DNA from: Paraburkholderia sejongensis
Lineage (GTDB): Bacteria > Pseudomonadota > Gammaproteobacteria > Burkholderiales > Burkholderiaceae
NCBI RefSeq assembly: GCF_020880815.1
Contig: NZ_JAJITD010000023.1
Span: forward strand, 1 to 64,000
DNA length: 64,000 bases
Reading direction: 5' to 3'
In this document: positions 1 through 10,506 of the stretch, one piece after another
Position numbering within the stretch: the first letter of the stretch is position 1
Layout: every line of letters starts with the position of its first letter
Translations under genes and position numbers: made by a program
Notes under the pieces: generated by a model
What the model saw: the letters and a program-made list of their open reading frames with translations, nothing else
Databases searched by the model: none
Told to the model about the DNA's origin: nothing

Positions 1-14
1 CAGATCATCAACCA

Positions 15-44
15 GCATGGCGATGCAAGTTAACATCGCCATGC
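15..44. repeat. Perfect inverted repeat at window edge
   Basis: CATGGCGATG (16-25) and CATCGCCATG (34-43) pair perfectly around an 8-base loop, and the flanking G15/C44 extends the stem to 11 bp. No T-run follows on either strand, so this is a strong hairpin of unknown role. It lies beyond the terminator of the immunity gene and may belong to a neighbouring gene outside the window. Confidence 0.6.
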
Positions 45-73
45 CCCGTTTACAACTACTTTGCGCGGGAAAC

Positions 74-107
74 AAAAATGCCGTTCAGTCGCTTAACTGA
101 ACGGCAT
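74..107 (-). terminator. Rho-independent terminator after the CDI immunity gene
   Basis: ATGCCGTTCAGT (78-89) and ACTGAACGGCAT (96-107) form a perfect 12-bp stem with a 6-base loop. Read on the minus strand the stem is followed by a run of T (A74-A78 on the plus strand). It lies about 40 bases past the stop of the immunity gene and closes the cdiA-immunity transcript. Any cdiB would therefore need its own promoter. Confidence 0.85.
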
Positions 108-145
108 TACGGCTCGAGGCCGGGTTTGTTAGTCTTGTTACGTCT

Positions 146-385
146 CTATGCACACTTTTCCAAGTCAGACCGTGCAATCTCGATAGTTTTCAGAAACTCT
201 GCAAGACTGAACTTCATTCTCACACTCTCTGGCAAGACATACAGATCAGCCAGGAACTCGATTTCCATCGAGTCATTTCCACCTTCTTTGTCTAAAACGC
301 AGAGCCGCTGACCGTTGAAGCTTATCTCGGCCATAAGGTGTTCGTGATCCATGTCACTAACGAAGTCGATACTAAATCCAGTCAT
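146..385 (-). CDS. Probable CdiI-type immunity protein
   Basis: This is a 79-residue acidic protein with no signal peptide or membrane segment, encoded immediately after the toxin-bearing end of cdiA. The ATG at 385 lies 10 bases after the cdiA stop and has an AAGGTG Shine-Dalgarno sequence. The frame stays open up to 439, but that longer form would overlap the toxin gene and lacks a comparable ribosome site. By position and size it should be the cognate cytoplasmic immunity protein that binds the C-terminal toxin. I do not recognise a named immunity family, so the assignment rests on synteny: in CDI loci the gene after cdiA is cdiI. A terminator follows directly. Confidence 0.7.
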   Translation of the reverse strand: MTGFSIDFVSDMDHEHLMAEISFNGQRLCVLDKEGGNDSMEIEFLADLYVLPESVRMKFSLAEFLKTIEIARSDLEKCA

Positions 386-395
386 TCGATTCACC

Positions 396-3300
396 TTATT
401 TCCTCGGATCCAAGAAGCCAGAGAACGAACCGTCGGCATTAAACCTTATCCCCTGTCCATTGGGCAAACGGAATTCAACACCTCCACGCGAAAGGTTCGT
501 CTGCGTTGTAGACGGGTCGTTTAAGACCTGGTTCACAAACTCGCTTGCTGCAGCATTCTTATCCGTAATAGAGCCCGTAAGTGGTTCAAATGTGCCGCCG
601 GGACGGCCAGCATGTTTGTCCCACGCTCTCGCAGCAGCCGACAGACCAGAATCGTTAATCGGTTGATTCGCTGCATTTTGTAGGTCGCTGGTATTGGTCG
701 TACCGGCGCTCCCGTTTGAGCCCTGCGCATTGCCATTATCTCCGCCACTGCTCAACGTCGCATTACCGGGCTCATACCCCGGCGTTCCCGGCGTCGCAAT
801 AGCAGGCATCGTTACACAACCCGCATTGGGGGTGCAAATCATCGTTGGCGGGGTGACCACGGCCCCGCCCGTGGCTGGCGGATTGCCGTTGTCGTTCGCC
901 TGCACCAACGGATTCGGATCGGCCGGAGGATTCTGAGCCGAAGGCGACGGAAAGATGCTGTTCAGTGCATGGTTCACCGCACCAAGCGGATCTGTCGTCG
1001 TGGACACGAGCGCATCGCCCAGACGATCCAGGAAGTCGCTGCCCGTGCCGCCCTTGCCATCGCCATTGCCGGTGCTGCGGTTATACAGGTCCGCATTCGA
1101 CGCCGTGAACGCTCCCGCGCTGCCTCCAACCAGAGCGCCGCCCATGCCGGCCAGCACGTTCGACGCCACATTGCCCAGCGTCATCGAGCCCGTGCTGTCG
1201 CCAATCGAATCAGCCAAGCTGTTCAGCTTGCCCGCAAACGCTGACGATACCCCGGCACCCGCTGCACCGCCGACTGTACTGAACACACTGCCGCCGCCCA
1301 GCCCGCCCATCAACGCTCCGCCTGCAACGTGCAGCCCCACGCGATTCGTCCCACCCTCATCCCATGCATCAGCGGTCGCCTGATCACCCGACGCCAGCGC
1401 CACATTCCGCTTCACGTCCGCATACGCCCCAATCCCTTGCGCCACAACCTGACCCGCCGCCTGCGCGGCTGCCATGGTGTCAGCCTGTTGCGACAACAGA
1501 TTATTCACGTCCGGCGTAGCCGACACCGTGCCATTGGTGTTGGACGTATCACGACTCAGGCCCGCCACGTCCTGCGTCTGCGCAGCCCCATTCGTGATAT
1601 TGATCGCGCCCCCACCAATCGCGCTTCGCGTCGTCGCACTCTCGTCGCCGTTTTCGTTCTGCGACATCATCGGCACCACGCCACCGGAGCCGCCGACCGA
1701 GCCGGGGCCGGTTGCCTTGCCTGTGCTGCCGACGCCTCCACCCACGCTGACACCATTACTCGTCGCACTGTAGTGCGACCGGTTCTCGATATCGCTAAAG
1801 GTAAGCGTGCCGGTCGTCAGCGAATTCTCAGAAGCATCCGCATCACTGGCAATCACCGCCCCCTTCAGATCGGTATTGCCATTGACGTTGATATCGAACC
1901 CGCCATCTCCCGCATAAATACCCGCCTGCTCCTTGACCTGCGCATAGTCCGAATCCGCATGGCCATTCTGCGCACTGAAACTCGCGCTCCCACCACCCTG
2001 GCTGATACTGAATCCGCCGCCCGCGCTGCTCTGATGCGCGGCGCTCGCCGTCGTATCCTGCACGCTTGCGATGTTCAGATTGCCACCGACATTCGCCGTC
2101 ACCGTCCCGCCCGCGACATCCGAACCGATGATATTCGTGTCGCGGCCCGAAACCATCGCAACGCTATTCGTGCCCGTAATATGCGAGTTGTTCTGGATCG
2201 CCGCGTCGCTGTTCGCATCTCCATGCGCGTTCGACATCGACGCGGAGACGCCAAAGCCATTCGTACCGTACGACACGCCAACGCTCGCACTCGATGAGGA
2301 ATTCGAACTACGTGTGGAATCGGTATCCGTCGTGTTGACGATGTTCACCTGGTTCTTCGCGGCAAGCAGCACATCGTTCGCATTGACGTTCGAGCCGGCA
2401 ATGGTCATGTTGCCGCTGGCCGCCGTGCCGTCGCCGGTCGCGACGAACGTTGCCGCGCCGCCCGCTGTCGAGCCCGATCCCTGCTGAGTGGCCTGGACTT
2501 CCGACGAGTTGCTCCTGCTCTGGCTCGATCCGACGCTGAACTGCACCGCAATGCTGGGGTTCTGTCCGGCCAGTGCACCACCCGTCACGCCGGCAACCGC
2601 AATCCCCGCATTGCCTGCCGCAGCGATCGCATGCAGCGCCGCCGCGCGATCGTTGCCGCTGTTCGCGCTGTCGCGGGTAGCCTGGGTCTGCTGGATTGCA
2701 CTGTTGATCGCATCGCCGACGCTACCCGACAGAGCGAGAGTCACGCCGCTCTTGTGCGTCTCCTGAGTCTCGGCCATCTGGTAGCGGTTCGTCGCGGCAT
2801 CGATCGTTACGTTCGCAGCGGTGCCCGTGACGTCCTTCCCCGCCACCATGTCGCTGCCCGTTACATGCAGGTCGTTACCCGCGCTGATGCTCAGGTTGCC
2901 GTCGAGCGACCCGACCGTGCTCGCGTTGTTCGTCACCTGCGAGGTCTGCGTCGTCTGCTTCAGCGACGCGCTGCCAATCGAGAACCCGATTCCGCCGCTC
3001 GACATCAATCCCGACTGATGCTTTTCGTAGCTCGTCGACGTATTCTCCATGTCCTGCGACGTCGTGATGTTCACGTCATGCGCGGCGCTCAATGCCACGT
3101 CGTTCGTGCCGACGATCGTACTGCCCGTCACGTTGAGATCGTGGCCGCTCGCAATCGTCACGCCGTCAGCGGAAACCGTGCTGCCGAGAGACTGTGTGAT
3201 GGTCGAGTCGCTCGAACTGGCGATCTGCGTGCTGCTCAGCACGCCGCTGTGACTGTGCGTCTCCTGCGAGTTGGCGACCTGCGTCGCAGTGGCGGCGCCG

Positions 3301-6173
3301 ATATTCACGTCGCCCGCCGCCTGCAGGTTCGCATTGCCCTGATCGAGCAGGATTGCGCTGCCCGTCACGTTGATATCCTTGCCCGACAGCACGTTCAGCG
3401 TGTCGCCGCTGGTCAGCACCGTGCCGCTCAGCGATTCGCCCGACGCATGCGACGACTCGGCATAGCTGCCGTGACGGTCGCTGCCGGCGCTGCTGCTGTC
3501 GACGGTCGAGGTCGTCTTCGCGGCCTGCAGCATCACGTCGCCCATCGCGGCGATCGTGCCGCCGCCACCGAGACTGATGTCGGCGCCGGTCGCGGTCAGG
3601 TTGCCGCCCACGCCGATCTGCGATACGCCGCCGACCTTCACGGAACTGCCGGTCGCGCTGTTGATATTCGTGTTCGACACGCCGTTCGCGCGCTCGACCA
3701 CCTTGTGTTCTCCGGTCTGTACCGTACCGATGTCGTAGTTGCCGCCGACGGCCATCCCAAGGTTGCCGCCGACATTCAGGTTCGCACCGTTCTGCTCGAA
3801 GTTGCCGCCGGTCACGATCGCCGCATCGCCGGCGACGTTCACGCTCGCAACGGGGCCGAGCGTCGTCGTGGTCCGGGTCGCGCCCGTCGCGCTGACCTGA
3901 TCGAGCGTATTGGTCGCCGTGTTCAGCAGCACGTTGCCGCCCGCGTTCAGCGCGAGGCTACCCGCCTTCACGGTCGCCGACGTCAGGTTCACATCCCCCT
4001 CCGTCCTGAGCGCCATCACCCCACCGCTCTGCAACATACCAAACGTATTGTCGATGGCCTTACCATCGATCGTCAGCGAATTGCCCGCCTGCAGCGTGCC
4101 GCTGTTCGAGAAGCTCTGCGCGTTGCGCAGATCGATGTCGGTCGCCGCGATCAGCGGTCCATTCATGTTCTGCTGGCTGGCCTGTGCGAGATAGACGACC
4201 GGCACCAGCACCGACTGTCCGTCGACCACCTGGGTCTGCATGATGACCACGTTGCTGGTGAGCGCGGCCACCTGCTCCGCCGACAGCCCCATGCCCAGCG
4301 GCAGATTCAGCGACTGCGCGAGCGACGCGCCGGCGGCCAGCAGCGCTTCGTACATCGCCTGCGTGTCGGTGTAGGGGCCGAGTACCGCCTTGCCCGTCAG
4401 CGACGTAATTTCGTTCTGCACGAGCTGCTGCTCGTACATGCCGTCGCCGAGACGCTTTTCCACCGACTGCGGGTTCAGGCCGAGCTGCTGGAGGTAGTAG
4501 TCGCTCGACAGGAACGTCTTCGCGCTCGTGAAGGCCGGGTTCGATTCGATCAGGTACGTTGCGCCCGGCGCCGTGGCCGGCCTGAACAGGCCGCCCTGCG
4601 GGATCGACAGATTGCTCAGCACGTTCACCGCGGTCGCGCGCGCAATGGCCGGATCGATCTGCGCCGCGCCGCCGTCGACCGCGCCGACGCTCACGCCCGT
4701 CGCCGGCTGGCTGGGCGCAAGACCGAACGACGGCAGCCCCGCATTGCCCGCGGTGTTCTCGATGTTCACGCCGGTGCCCGCGAGCGTGCCGCCGGCCACG
4801 AAAGTCGATTCGTAGCTGGGCAGTGCGTAGGTGCGAATATCGGCCGGCGCCGCCTGCGTGTAGCCGCCCGGCTTCGACGTTATGAACCCGGCGTCGCCGA
4901 ACGGCAATTGCCAGTTGTGCTCGGTGTTGTCGTAATTGTTGTAGTGATACTGGCCGGAGTAGGTGACCTGCACACCCGGTGCCAGCTGCCCGCGCCAGCT
5001 ATCCTGATCGAGCGTCACCGGCGCGGCGATGTCGCCGGCCGCCGCGACCGCGCTCCAGTAATTGCGGAACAGGACTACTGACGATGTATCGAGGTTGCCG
5101 CCCGCGATGACCTGCGCCTGCGGGCTGATCCCCGTCACGAGGTTGCCGAGCGCGACGCCCGTGTAGGTCGTGTACTGGTACGTGCTGTTCCACTGGCCGC
5201 CGTGAGGCGGATCGGTCGGCACGCCGCCGATCACCGACGGATCGCCCGTCGAACCGAGCACCTGCGGATTGCCCGGACCGCATGCCGCCATGTAGGTCGC
5301 GGTACAGCCCGACATGCTGATGCCGAGCTGATCCAGCAGCGCGGGATCGACCGTCCCGGTGTACGCCCCATGGGTCGTCATCACGCGCCGCGTGTTCGTG
5401 ATCTGGTTCGCGTGCAGCGCCATGTCGCCCGCGGTCTGGATCAGCGCCGATACGTTATCGATCAGGTTCGCGTTGGTGTAGTTGCCGTTCGCGTCCTTGC
5501 CGCCCGCGAGCACGACCTTGCCAAGGCCGAAGATCGCGGTGCTGGCCTGCGTATCGGTGGCCGTGGTGTCGTCGCGGTTCTCGATGGCGGGCGCGAGCAG
5601 TTCGAGCGTGCCGGTGCTGTCGGTTGCGCCGATCAGCGCGGTCGCCCCGACGTTCGCAATGCGGCTCGTGGCATTCAGCGACACGCTGCCGCCGACGATT
5701 GCGCCCGTGTTTTCCAGCGTATTCGAGTGGGTGGAGAGCGTGCCGCCCGCCATCATCGCGCCGCTGTTGGCGATATCGTTCGCGTCGACGGTCAGGTTGT
5801 TGACCGCCTGTAGCAACGCGGAATTGCTGAACGTGCCGGGCAACGTAAAGCCGAGGTCGTGACCGGCGTTGAACTGCAGATCCGGTGTCGGTGCGAAATC
5901 GCCCTGAACGGTCACCGCGACATCGTTGGCGGCCGAGTAAGCGCCGCCGCCCAACAGTGTGCTGGCGGAGATGTCGAGGTCATGCGCCGCCCCGATCTGG
6001 CCGTTCGTGTTCGTGACCGCGCCCGTCGCCGCAATCGCGACATCGCCGCCCGAACCGGTAAAGGTGCCGATTGTGCCCGCTGTGTTATCGAGCGTAGCGG
6101 TGTGGACTGCAACAGTCGCGCCGCTGACCCGGCCGCCATTGGTATTCGAAATCGCCGATGCGGCCAGCGTCAC
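396..6173 (-). pseudogene. cdiA: CdiA-like exoprotein, C-terminal part with toxin (frameshifted gene)
   Basis: This 1925-codon frame continues the exoprotein whose N-terminus is encoded at 6170-8761. The two frames join in sense if one base is restored near 6205-6212, where the upstream frame runs into unrelated Arg/Ala-rich residues and then a stop. It carries filamentous-haemagglutinin type repeats (many Gly-Asn/Asp beta-helix turns) and a pretoxin region ending in a DLYN motif (about 1080-1091), like the LYN junction of Burkholderia-type CdiA. A variable C-terminal region of about 215 residues follows. Its last 80 or so residues (AWDKHAGRPGG ... RLPNGQGIRFNADG ... FLDP) resemble a common polymorphic-toxin nuclease domain, possibly of the barnase/EndoU/RelE-like fold; that fold is an inference. 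With the frameshift, the toxin would not be exported. Confidence 0.8.
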
Positions 6174-8761
6174 GTTGCCGTTGCCCGCGATCTGGCCGCC
6201 GCTGTCGACGATCCGCTGCCGCCCTGCACGGTCGTGTCGCCCGAACCATAGTTGCCGATCACGCCGTTCGTGTTGTCGATCGCCGCCGCCTGAAGCGAAA
6301 GCGTGCTGGTGTCACCCGCCGCGCCCGTCCCTGCCAGGATCTGGCCGTTCGTATTGCTGAGCGTGCCGCCGCTTGCGAGCGCAATCGTCGCGAGCGACCG
6401 CACCTGTCCGTGCGCGTTGTTCACGTCGCCGGCAATGCTCGCGGCAATCGCCCGTTGCGCGGCCAGCGTGCCGGCCTGGTTGTTCAGGCTCGCGGCCTGC
6501 ATTGCCAGCTGACCCGCCGTCAACACCGTGCCGCCCGCATTCGAGAAAGAGCCCGAACCATTGGCCGGATCGATCGTGAGGGTGCCCGTGCCCGCGTGCG
6601 TGATAGTGCCTACGTCGTTGACGAGCGTGGCCGGCGCCAGCGTCAGGTCCGTGCCGTTTGTCTGGATCGTGCCGCCTGCCGAATTGTCGAGCAGGCCGGA
6701 GACGGCGACGTTCATCGCTGCGGTTCCCGTCTGCGTGATCGTGCCGGCATGGTTGACGAGGTTGGTCGCGTTGAGCGATAGTTGCGCCGCCTCGGTGACG
6801 CCCCCGCTGTTGTCGAGAGTCGCGGCGCTCAATGTCGCCGCCTCGCCTGCAACGAGGGTGCCGCCGTTGTTCGTCAGTTGCGTGCCGGCGTTGACCGTCG
6901 CGTTGCCCGCTGTCTGGAGCGCACCGCCGCTGTTGTCGATCGACTGCGCGTCGAGCTGGAGGTCGGTCTGCGCGACCACCGCGCCGTGGTTGGCGATGCT
7001 GCCGGCCTGCAGCGTCACCGCGCCCTCACCGCCGATCACGCCGCCCTGCGCACCGGTTGCGGTCGTGCCGGCCGCATTGGTCAACGCGCCCGTGGTCGTG
7101 ACCGTCAGGCCGTCGCCGTTCAGGGACGTAATGCGCCCCGCCGTATTGTCGAGCGATGCCCCCGCCACCGACATCGCCGCAGCGCTCTCCATCGTCCCCT
7201 GGCTGTTCGCGATGACGCCTGCGCGCACCTGCATCGCGCCGCCCGACACGAGCGCACCGCTCCCGTTCGACACGCTGCCTGCATCGAGCGCGATGCCGCT
7301 ACCCGCGTTGAGCGTTGCGTGGTCATTGATGAGCGCGCCGGCTGCATGAGCGTTCAACACGCCACCGACACTCGTCGCCGCACCGGTGAGGTTCACATCG
7401 CCCGACTGTGCTGTCAGCGACAGGTTGCCGTTCGCCGCCGTCTCGCTGCCGGCGAGATTTACTCCGTTGCCGGCGAGCGTCGCGTTGCCGCCGGCAACGT
7501 TTTCTCCGCTCGCGTTGAGCTGGCCGGTGGTCGACACACTGAGGTCGCCGGAGTTGGCGACCGTGCCGTCGTTGTTGACACCGGCGCCCAGGACTCCGGT
7601 CGAGTCAAGCGACCCGGCGGTGATGGTGGTGCTCTGTTGCGCGGCCAGCGTGCCGCTATTCGCCAGCGCGCCGGTCGTCGCGATCGAGGTCGACTGCTGC
7701 GCGTAGACGGTACCGCTGTTCGCCACGCTTGCCGCGTCGATCGCGAGATTGCCGCTTGCGGTCATCCTGCCCGACTGGACGAGCTGTCCCGACGTGGTCA
7801 ACGTCAGATCGCCGGCCTGCGCGGCGATCGTGCCGGCATTCGCGACCCCGACGCCGTACTCATTGCCCACCAGAACGATACGGTTCGCGTACATCCCGCC
7901 GAGCTGCGCGACATCGATCGACACACCGGGCGCCGCGCCATTGCCTGCGATCGGCGTCGCCTTCAGCGTCGCGTAATCGACATGATTCGCGCCGGCCACG
8001 ACGTTCAGCGTATTCGCACGGATCGCGGCATTCGCCTTCACCGCGCGCGCAATCAAATCCACCTGGTCGATATTCGACGCATTGAATTCCGCTCCCTGAA
8101 CCGTGATCGTGCCGCCGGTAACGTCGAAGCCGGTGAGATTGCCATTCGCATCGATCAGCGGATTGCCGGTCGTCAGAATGCCGCGCGTGGTGTTGATGAA
8201 ACCGCCGCCGTCGACCACGATGCCCGCGCTGTTGGACAGCACGACGCCCGCTTTCTGTCCGGCGACCTCGACATAGCCGCGCAGCAACGACGGGTTATTG
8301 CTGTTGACCTGATTGACGATCAGCTTCGCGGCATCGTTTGCGCCGAAATTCTTATTGCCCGATATCTGTCCCGCGAGTTCGGTGTGCGTATTAACGGGCG
8401 AGTTATTGAGAATTGCGCCGCCGGATGACACGTCGAACTGCGAATACGTGTTGAGCGATACGCCGGCGCGCGACGGCTTCGTGATATTCACCTGCGGCAG
8501 GCCATTGGCCGTATCCATGACGTTCGGCGCGTGCGCACCGGACGGCACGATCTGCGCATTCGAGAAAGCGGGAGCGAATCCGGCGAGTATCAGCGCGGCG
8601 AATGCCGTGTGACGCATCGAGAACAGCGTGACCGGAGACCGCGAGGGCGATGGGTGGTTTTCGCCCTGACCTGGGTTGCCGTGGGAAATGGCGGTTTCTG
8701 CAACAGCGACCAGCATACCCCGGCATCGGCTGAAAACCAGCCTGAACATCTTGGTATTCAT
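6170..8761 (-). pseudogene. cdiA: CdiA-like exoprotein, N-terminal part: ESPR signal and TPS secretion domain
   Basis: This 863-codon frame starts with a classic extended signal peptide (MNTKMFRLVFSRCRGMLVAV), then a cleavable hydrophobic stretch ending near SNAQI. The two-partner-secretion haemagglutination domain follows over roughly residues 70-330, with the NKNFG and NSAGI-type signatures, and then haemagglutinin repeats. The TPS domain would be recognised by a CdiB/TpsB outer-membrane transporter, which is not in this window. The frame ends early after a one-base shift near 6208; before that point it matches the phase of the downstream repeat region. Start choice is fixed by the ESPR, although no strong Shine-Dalgarno precedes it. 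The intact gene would encode about 2,790 residues. A sequencing error is possible because the site is in a GC-rich GGCGGCAGCGG stretch. Confidence 0.85.
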
Positions 8762-9001
8762 TCTGCGTAGCGTAATTATTAATGCGCCAGAAAATACCTT
8801 ATGCCACCGTTCCGGGTGTGTTAACTATTGCAAAGTTCATGCAAAAGCGGAAATCGAAACTGGAAATGAGACTTGTCCGATGGGTGATAAGCGCTAATAA
8901 ATGCGGATGCTGCGTACAAACGAATAAACGTCTGTTCCCCGCCGTGCAATTGATAAGGCGGCATTAGCCGCTTCCGTTCGCGCACTGGCATTGATTCAGC
9001 T
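8762..9001. other. Intergenic region upstream of cdiA
   Basis: This gap is clearly more A/T-rich than its surroundings and must hold the cdiA promoter on the minus strand. I could not fix a confident -35/-10 pair. No convincing small gene is seen on either strand. Confidence 0.4.
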
Positions 9002-9025
9002 AAAAAAATCGGAGCATGGGGCTCC
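9002..9025 (-). terminator. Rho-independent terminator after the DUF3828 gene
   Basis: GGAGC (9011-9015) and GCTCC (9021-9025) form a short stem with a 5-base loop. On the minus strand it is followed within two bases by a run of seven T (9002-9008). It lies about 80 bases past the stop of the DUF3828 gene, between that gene and cdiA. Confidence 0.65.
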
Positions 9026-9106
9026 TTGATATCAATCGGCAGATGTGGCGGTCGCGACGTGCATCCGGTGCTGCCAGTGCGGACGACCCGGGCCGGACGG
9101 AACCGG

Positions 9107-9580
9107 TTACAGGCTGCAGCACGGATTAGCGACCTTGCTTATCTTCCACATACCATCGATCTGGCGCAAAAACACGACGACGCTTTTTCGTCTGTCGGCC
9201 GAACCAAACGTAACGGCAACGAGCGCTGTGTCATCCAGCATGATCGCCGGTTCTACCACGGTGTGAGCAAGCCAGTCCTCGGCGTAGTAGTTCTTGACTT
9301 TGGTGAAGTAATCAACCTCGCCCGGTAGCGCCCTGTGCAGGTAAAGCTCTCTCAGTCGCTCAACCGTCTCTCCAGAGACATATCGCCGTATTTCCTTGTC
9401 CATCAGTGGATATATCTGATCGTCGGTATCACGCTCGATAAACCAACCGTAGAACGCTTTAACAACCGCTTCCGGTGGTGCCGGTTGAAATGTGGTTTGC
9501 GCGAGCGACGGCTGACAGAAAAGCAGGCCCGCAACAATGGACAGCACCGAACAGAAGCCGGCGGAATTCAGACGCTTCAT
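9107..9580 (-). CDS. Secreted DUF3828 family protein, possible orphan immunity protein
   Basis: This 157-residue protein has a Sec signal peptide (KRLNS start, hydrophobic core, cleavage after PSLAQ). The mature part has the DUF3828 layout: an amphipathic N-terminal helix with AVVKAFYGWFIER, a PLMDKEIRRYVS segment, and a C-terminal VAVTFGS...W.I.KV strand pair. Function of the family is not settled. A frameshifted paralogue lies directly upstream, with about half of positions alike in the region after PLMDKEI. Small secreted proteins next to CDI loci and effector fragments are often periplasmic immunity proteins, so an orphan immunity role is a reasonable inference from context. A terminator follows at 9002-9025. 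Confidence 0.75.
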   Translation of the reverse strand: MKRLNSAGFCSVLSIVAGLLFCQPSLAQTTFQPAPPEAVVKAFYGWFIERDTDDQIYPLMDKEIRRYVSGETVERLRELYLHRALPGEVDYFTKVKNYYAEDWLAHTVVEPAIMLDDTALVAVTFGSADRRKSVVVFLRQIDGMWKISKVANPCCSL

Positions 9581-9689
9581 ATGCGTACAACCTTAACGAA
9601 AAAACCTGTGAGAGGATGGGAGAAGTCCAATCCGGCGTGACCGGAAAGCGCCTCTACACGACGTGACGAATAGACCCATACGAACGGGA

Positions 9690-10168
9690 TTACGGCCCGC
9701 CGCGGGGATCGATGACTTTCGTGATCCGCCAGTTGCTGTCGATTTTGCGCAGAATCACGACGGCACTTGTCCTCATACCACCGGTTCCGAACGTGACCGC
9801 AACGAGGGCTCCATCGGCAAGCATGAGCGCCGGATGCACTATCGTATGTGCAAGCCAGTTTCTTTCATCGACGTCCTGCGCTTTGGTAAAGTAGTTCGCG
9901 TCGCCGGGCAACGCGTCATTTAGATACAGCTCTCTCAATTGCTCTACTGTTGCCGGATTGACGTAGCGCATGATTTCTTTATCCATGACTGGATCGCCGT
10001 GAATTTTCTCAATGCGCGGTATAAACCATTCGCAAACGATTTGACGGTCGCCTCAGGTGTTGCATATTGCTGTGTTGGATTAGCGACTGTCACCTGACAT
10101 AACGCCAAAGTCATGCCGATCAGCAACGCCGAGAAAGAAGTTTTAAGCGTTCGTTGTTTCATGATCAT
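9690..10168 (-). pseudogene. Frameshifted DUF3828 paralogue
   Basis: Two frames together make one DUF3828 protein. The first (ATG at 10168) gives a signal peptide and the start of the mature domain (ATPEATVKSF). The second gives PVMDKEIMRYVNPATVEQL through to a stop at 9690. They match the neighbouring intact paralogue end to end if one base is restored near 10030-10037, where the first frame drifts into unrelated residues. The start lies 3 bases after the stop of a small effector-like reading frame, so the two were translationally coupled. It is either a decayed immunity gene or a sequencing error; a second break in cdiA nearby favours real decay of the island. Confidence 0.75.
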
Positions 10169-10171
10169 CTT

Positions 10172-10303
10172 TCAGTCGTGCCGATAAAACCTGATCCCGC
10201 CACGCTCGATCGCCCGACGAACGTAAGCCGCGCAATTTGAATCACTATGCGCTCGCGCGTTCGATCGGAGATATGCCACGGCTGAGATCTTGTCCCATTC
10301 CAT
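10172..10303 (-). pseudogene. 43-codon fragment resembling the N-terminus of a cysteine peptidoglycan hydrolase effector
   Basis: The ATG at 10303 has an excellent Shine-Dalgarno (GGAGG, 9 bases before). The frame encodes 43 residues with the pattern W-x3-AVAYLRSNA...S.SNCAAYVRRAIERGG, which I associate with the start of NlpC/P60- or CHAP-like amidase effectors, where the Cys-Ala-x-Tyr-Val-Arg cysteine is catalytic. The frame stops right after GGIRF, where a full domain would continue for about 100 residues or more, and the DUF3828 gene begins 3 bases later. I read it as a deletion remnant of an effector whose partner was the DUF3828 protein. It could instead be a functional small protein; the good ribosome site argues that it is still translated. 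Confidence 0.5.
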
Positions 10304-10310
10304 CGGGTTT

Positions 10311-10333
10311 CTCCTCCATGAAAAAATTGGAGG
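10311..10333 (-). promoter_or_regulatory. mRNA hairpin covering the Shine-Dalgarno of the small effector-like ORF
   Basis: On the minus-strand transcript CCTCCA (10333-10328) can pair with TGGAGG (10318-10313) across a U-rich 9-base loop. The 3' arm is itself the Shine-Dalgarno of the ORF starting at 10303. This layout can control translation by hiding the ribosome site, as in simple RNA thermometers. With a 6-bp stem it would be only moderately stable. Confidence 0.4.
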
Positions 10334-10342
10334 GTAATGGCA

Positions 10343-10401
10343 TTTATAAGTATCCCGAAATCAATTCGACAATAACCTCCCGTTCCGTTGATCTAGGTCA
10401 A
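10343..10401 (-). promoter_or_regulatory. FNR-type box and -10 element upstream of the effector-like ORF
   Basis: TTGATCTAGGTCAA (10388-10401) matches the FNR/ANR/DNR consensus TTGAT-N4-ATCAA with one mismatch in the second half. A TATAAA hexamer on the minus strand (10348-10343) would put a start site near 10336, leaving the box centred close to -60, a usual activator position. The only genes downstream on that strand are the small effector-like ORF and the DUF3828 pseudogene. Confidence 0.5.
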
Positions 10402-10506
10402 AAAATAGAGGTTTCCGCATTTCGAGACAGCAACCCTTACCTGCCGCGCACCTTCACGCGAGAAGCCGAAAGCAATCGCAGACGGACCCATATCACACGC
10501 GCCCCC

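Noticed and set aside
2631..5081. 816-codon plus-strand frame opposite cdiA
   Set aside because: It is Arg-rich without any domain pattern and mirrors the repeat codons of cdiA on the other strand.
9581..9689. Possible end of another effector fragment before the intact DUF3828 gene
   Set aside because: An open frame ends in an ATGA overlap, but it is about 35 codons with no start and no recognisable motif.
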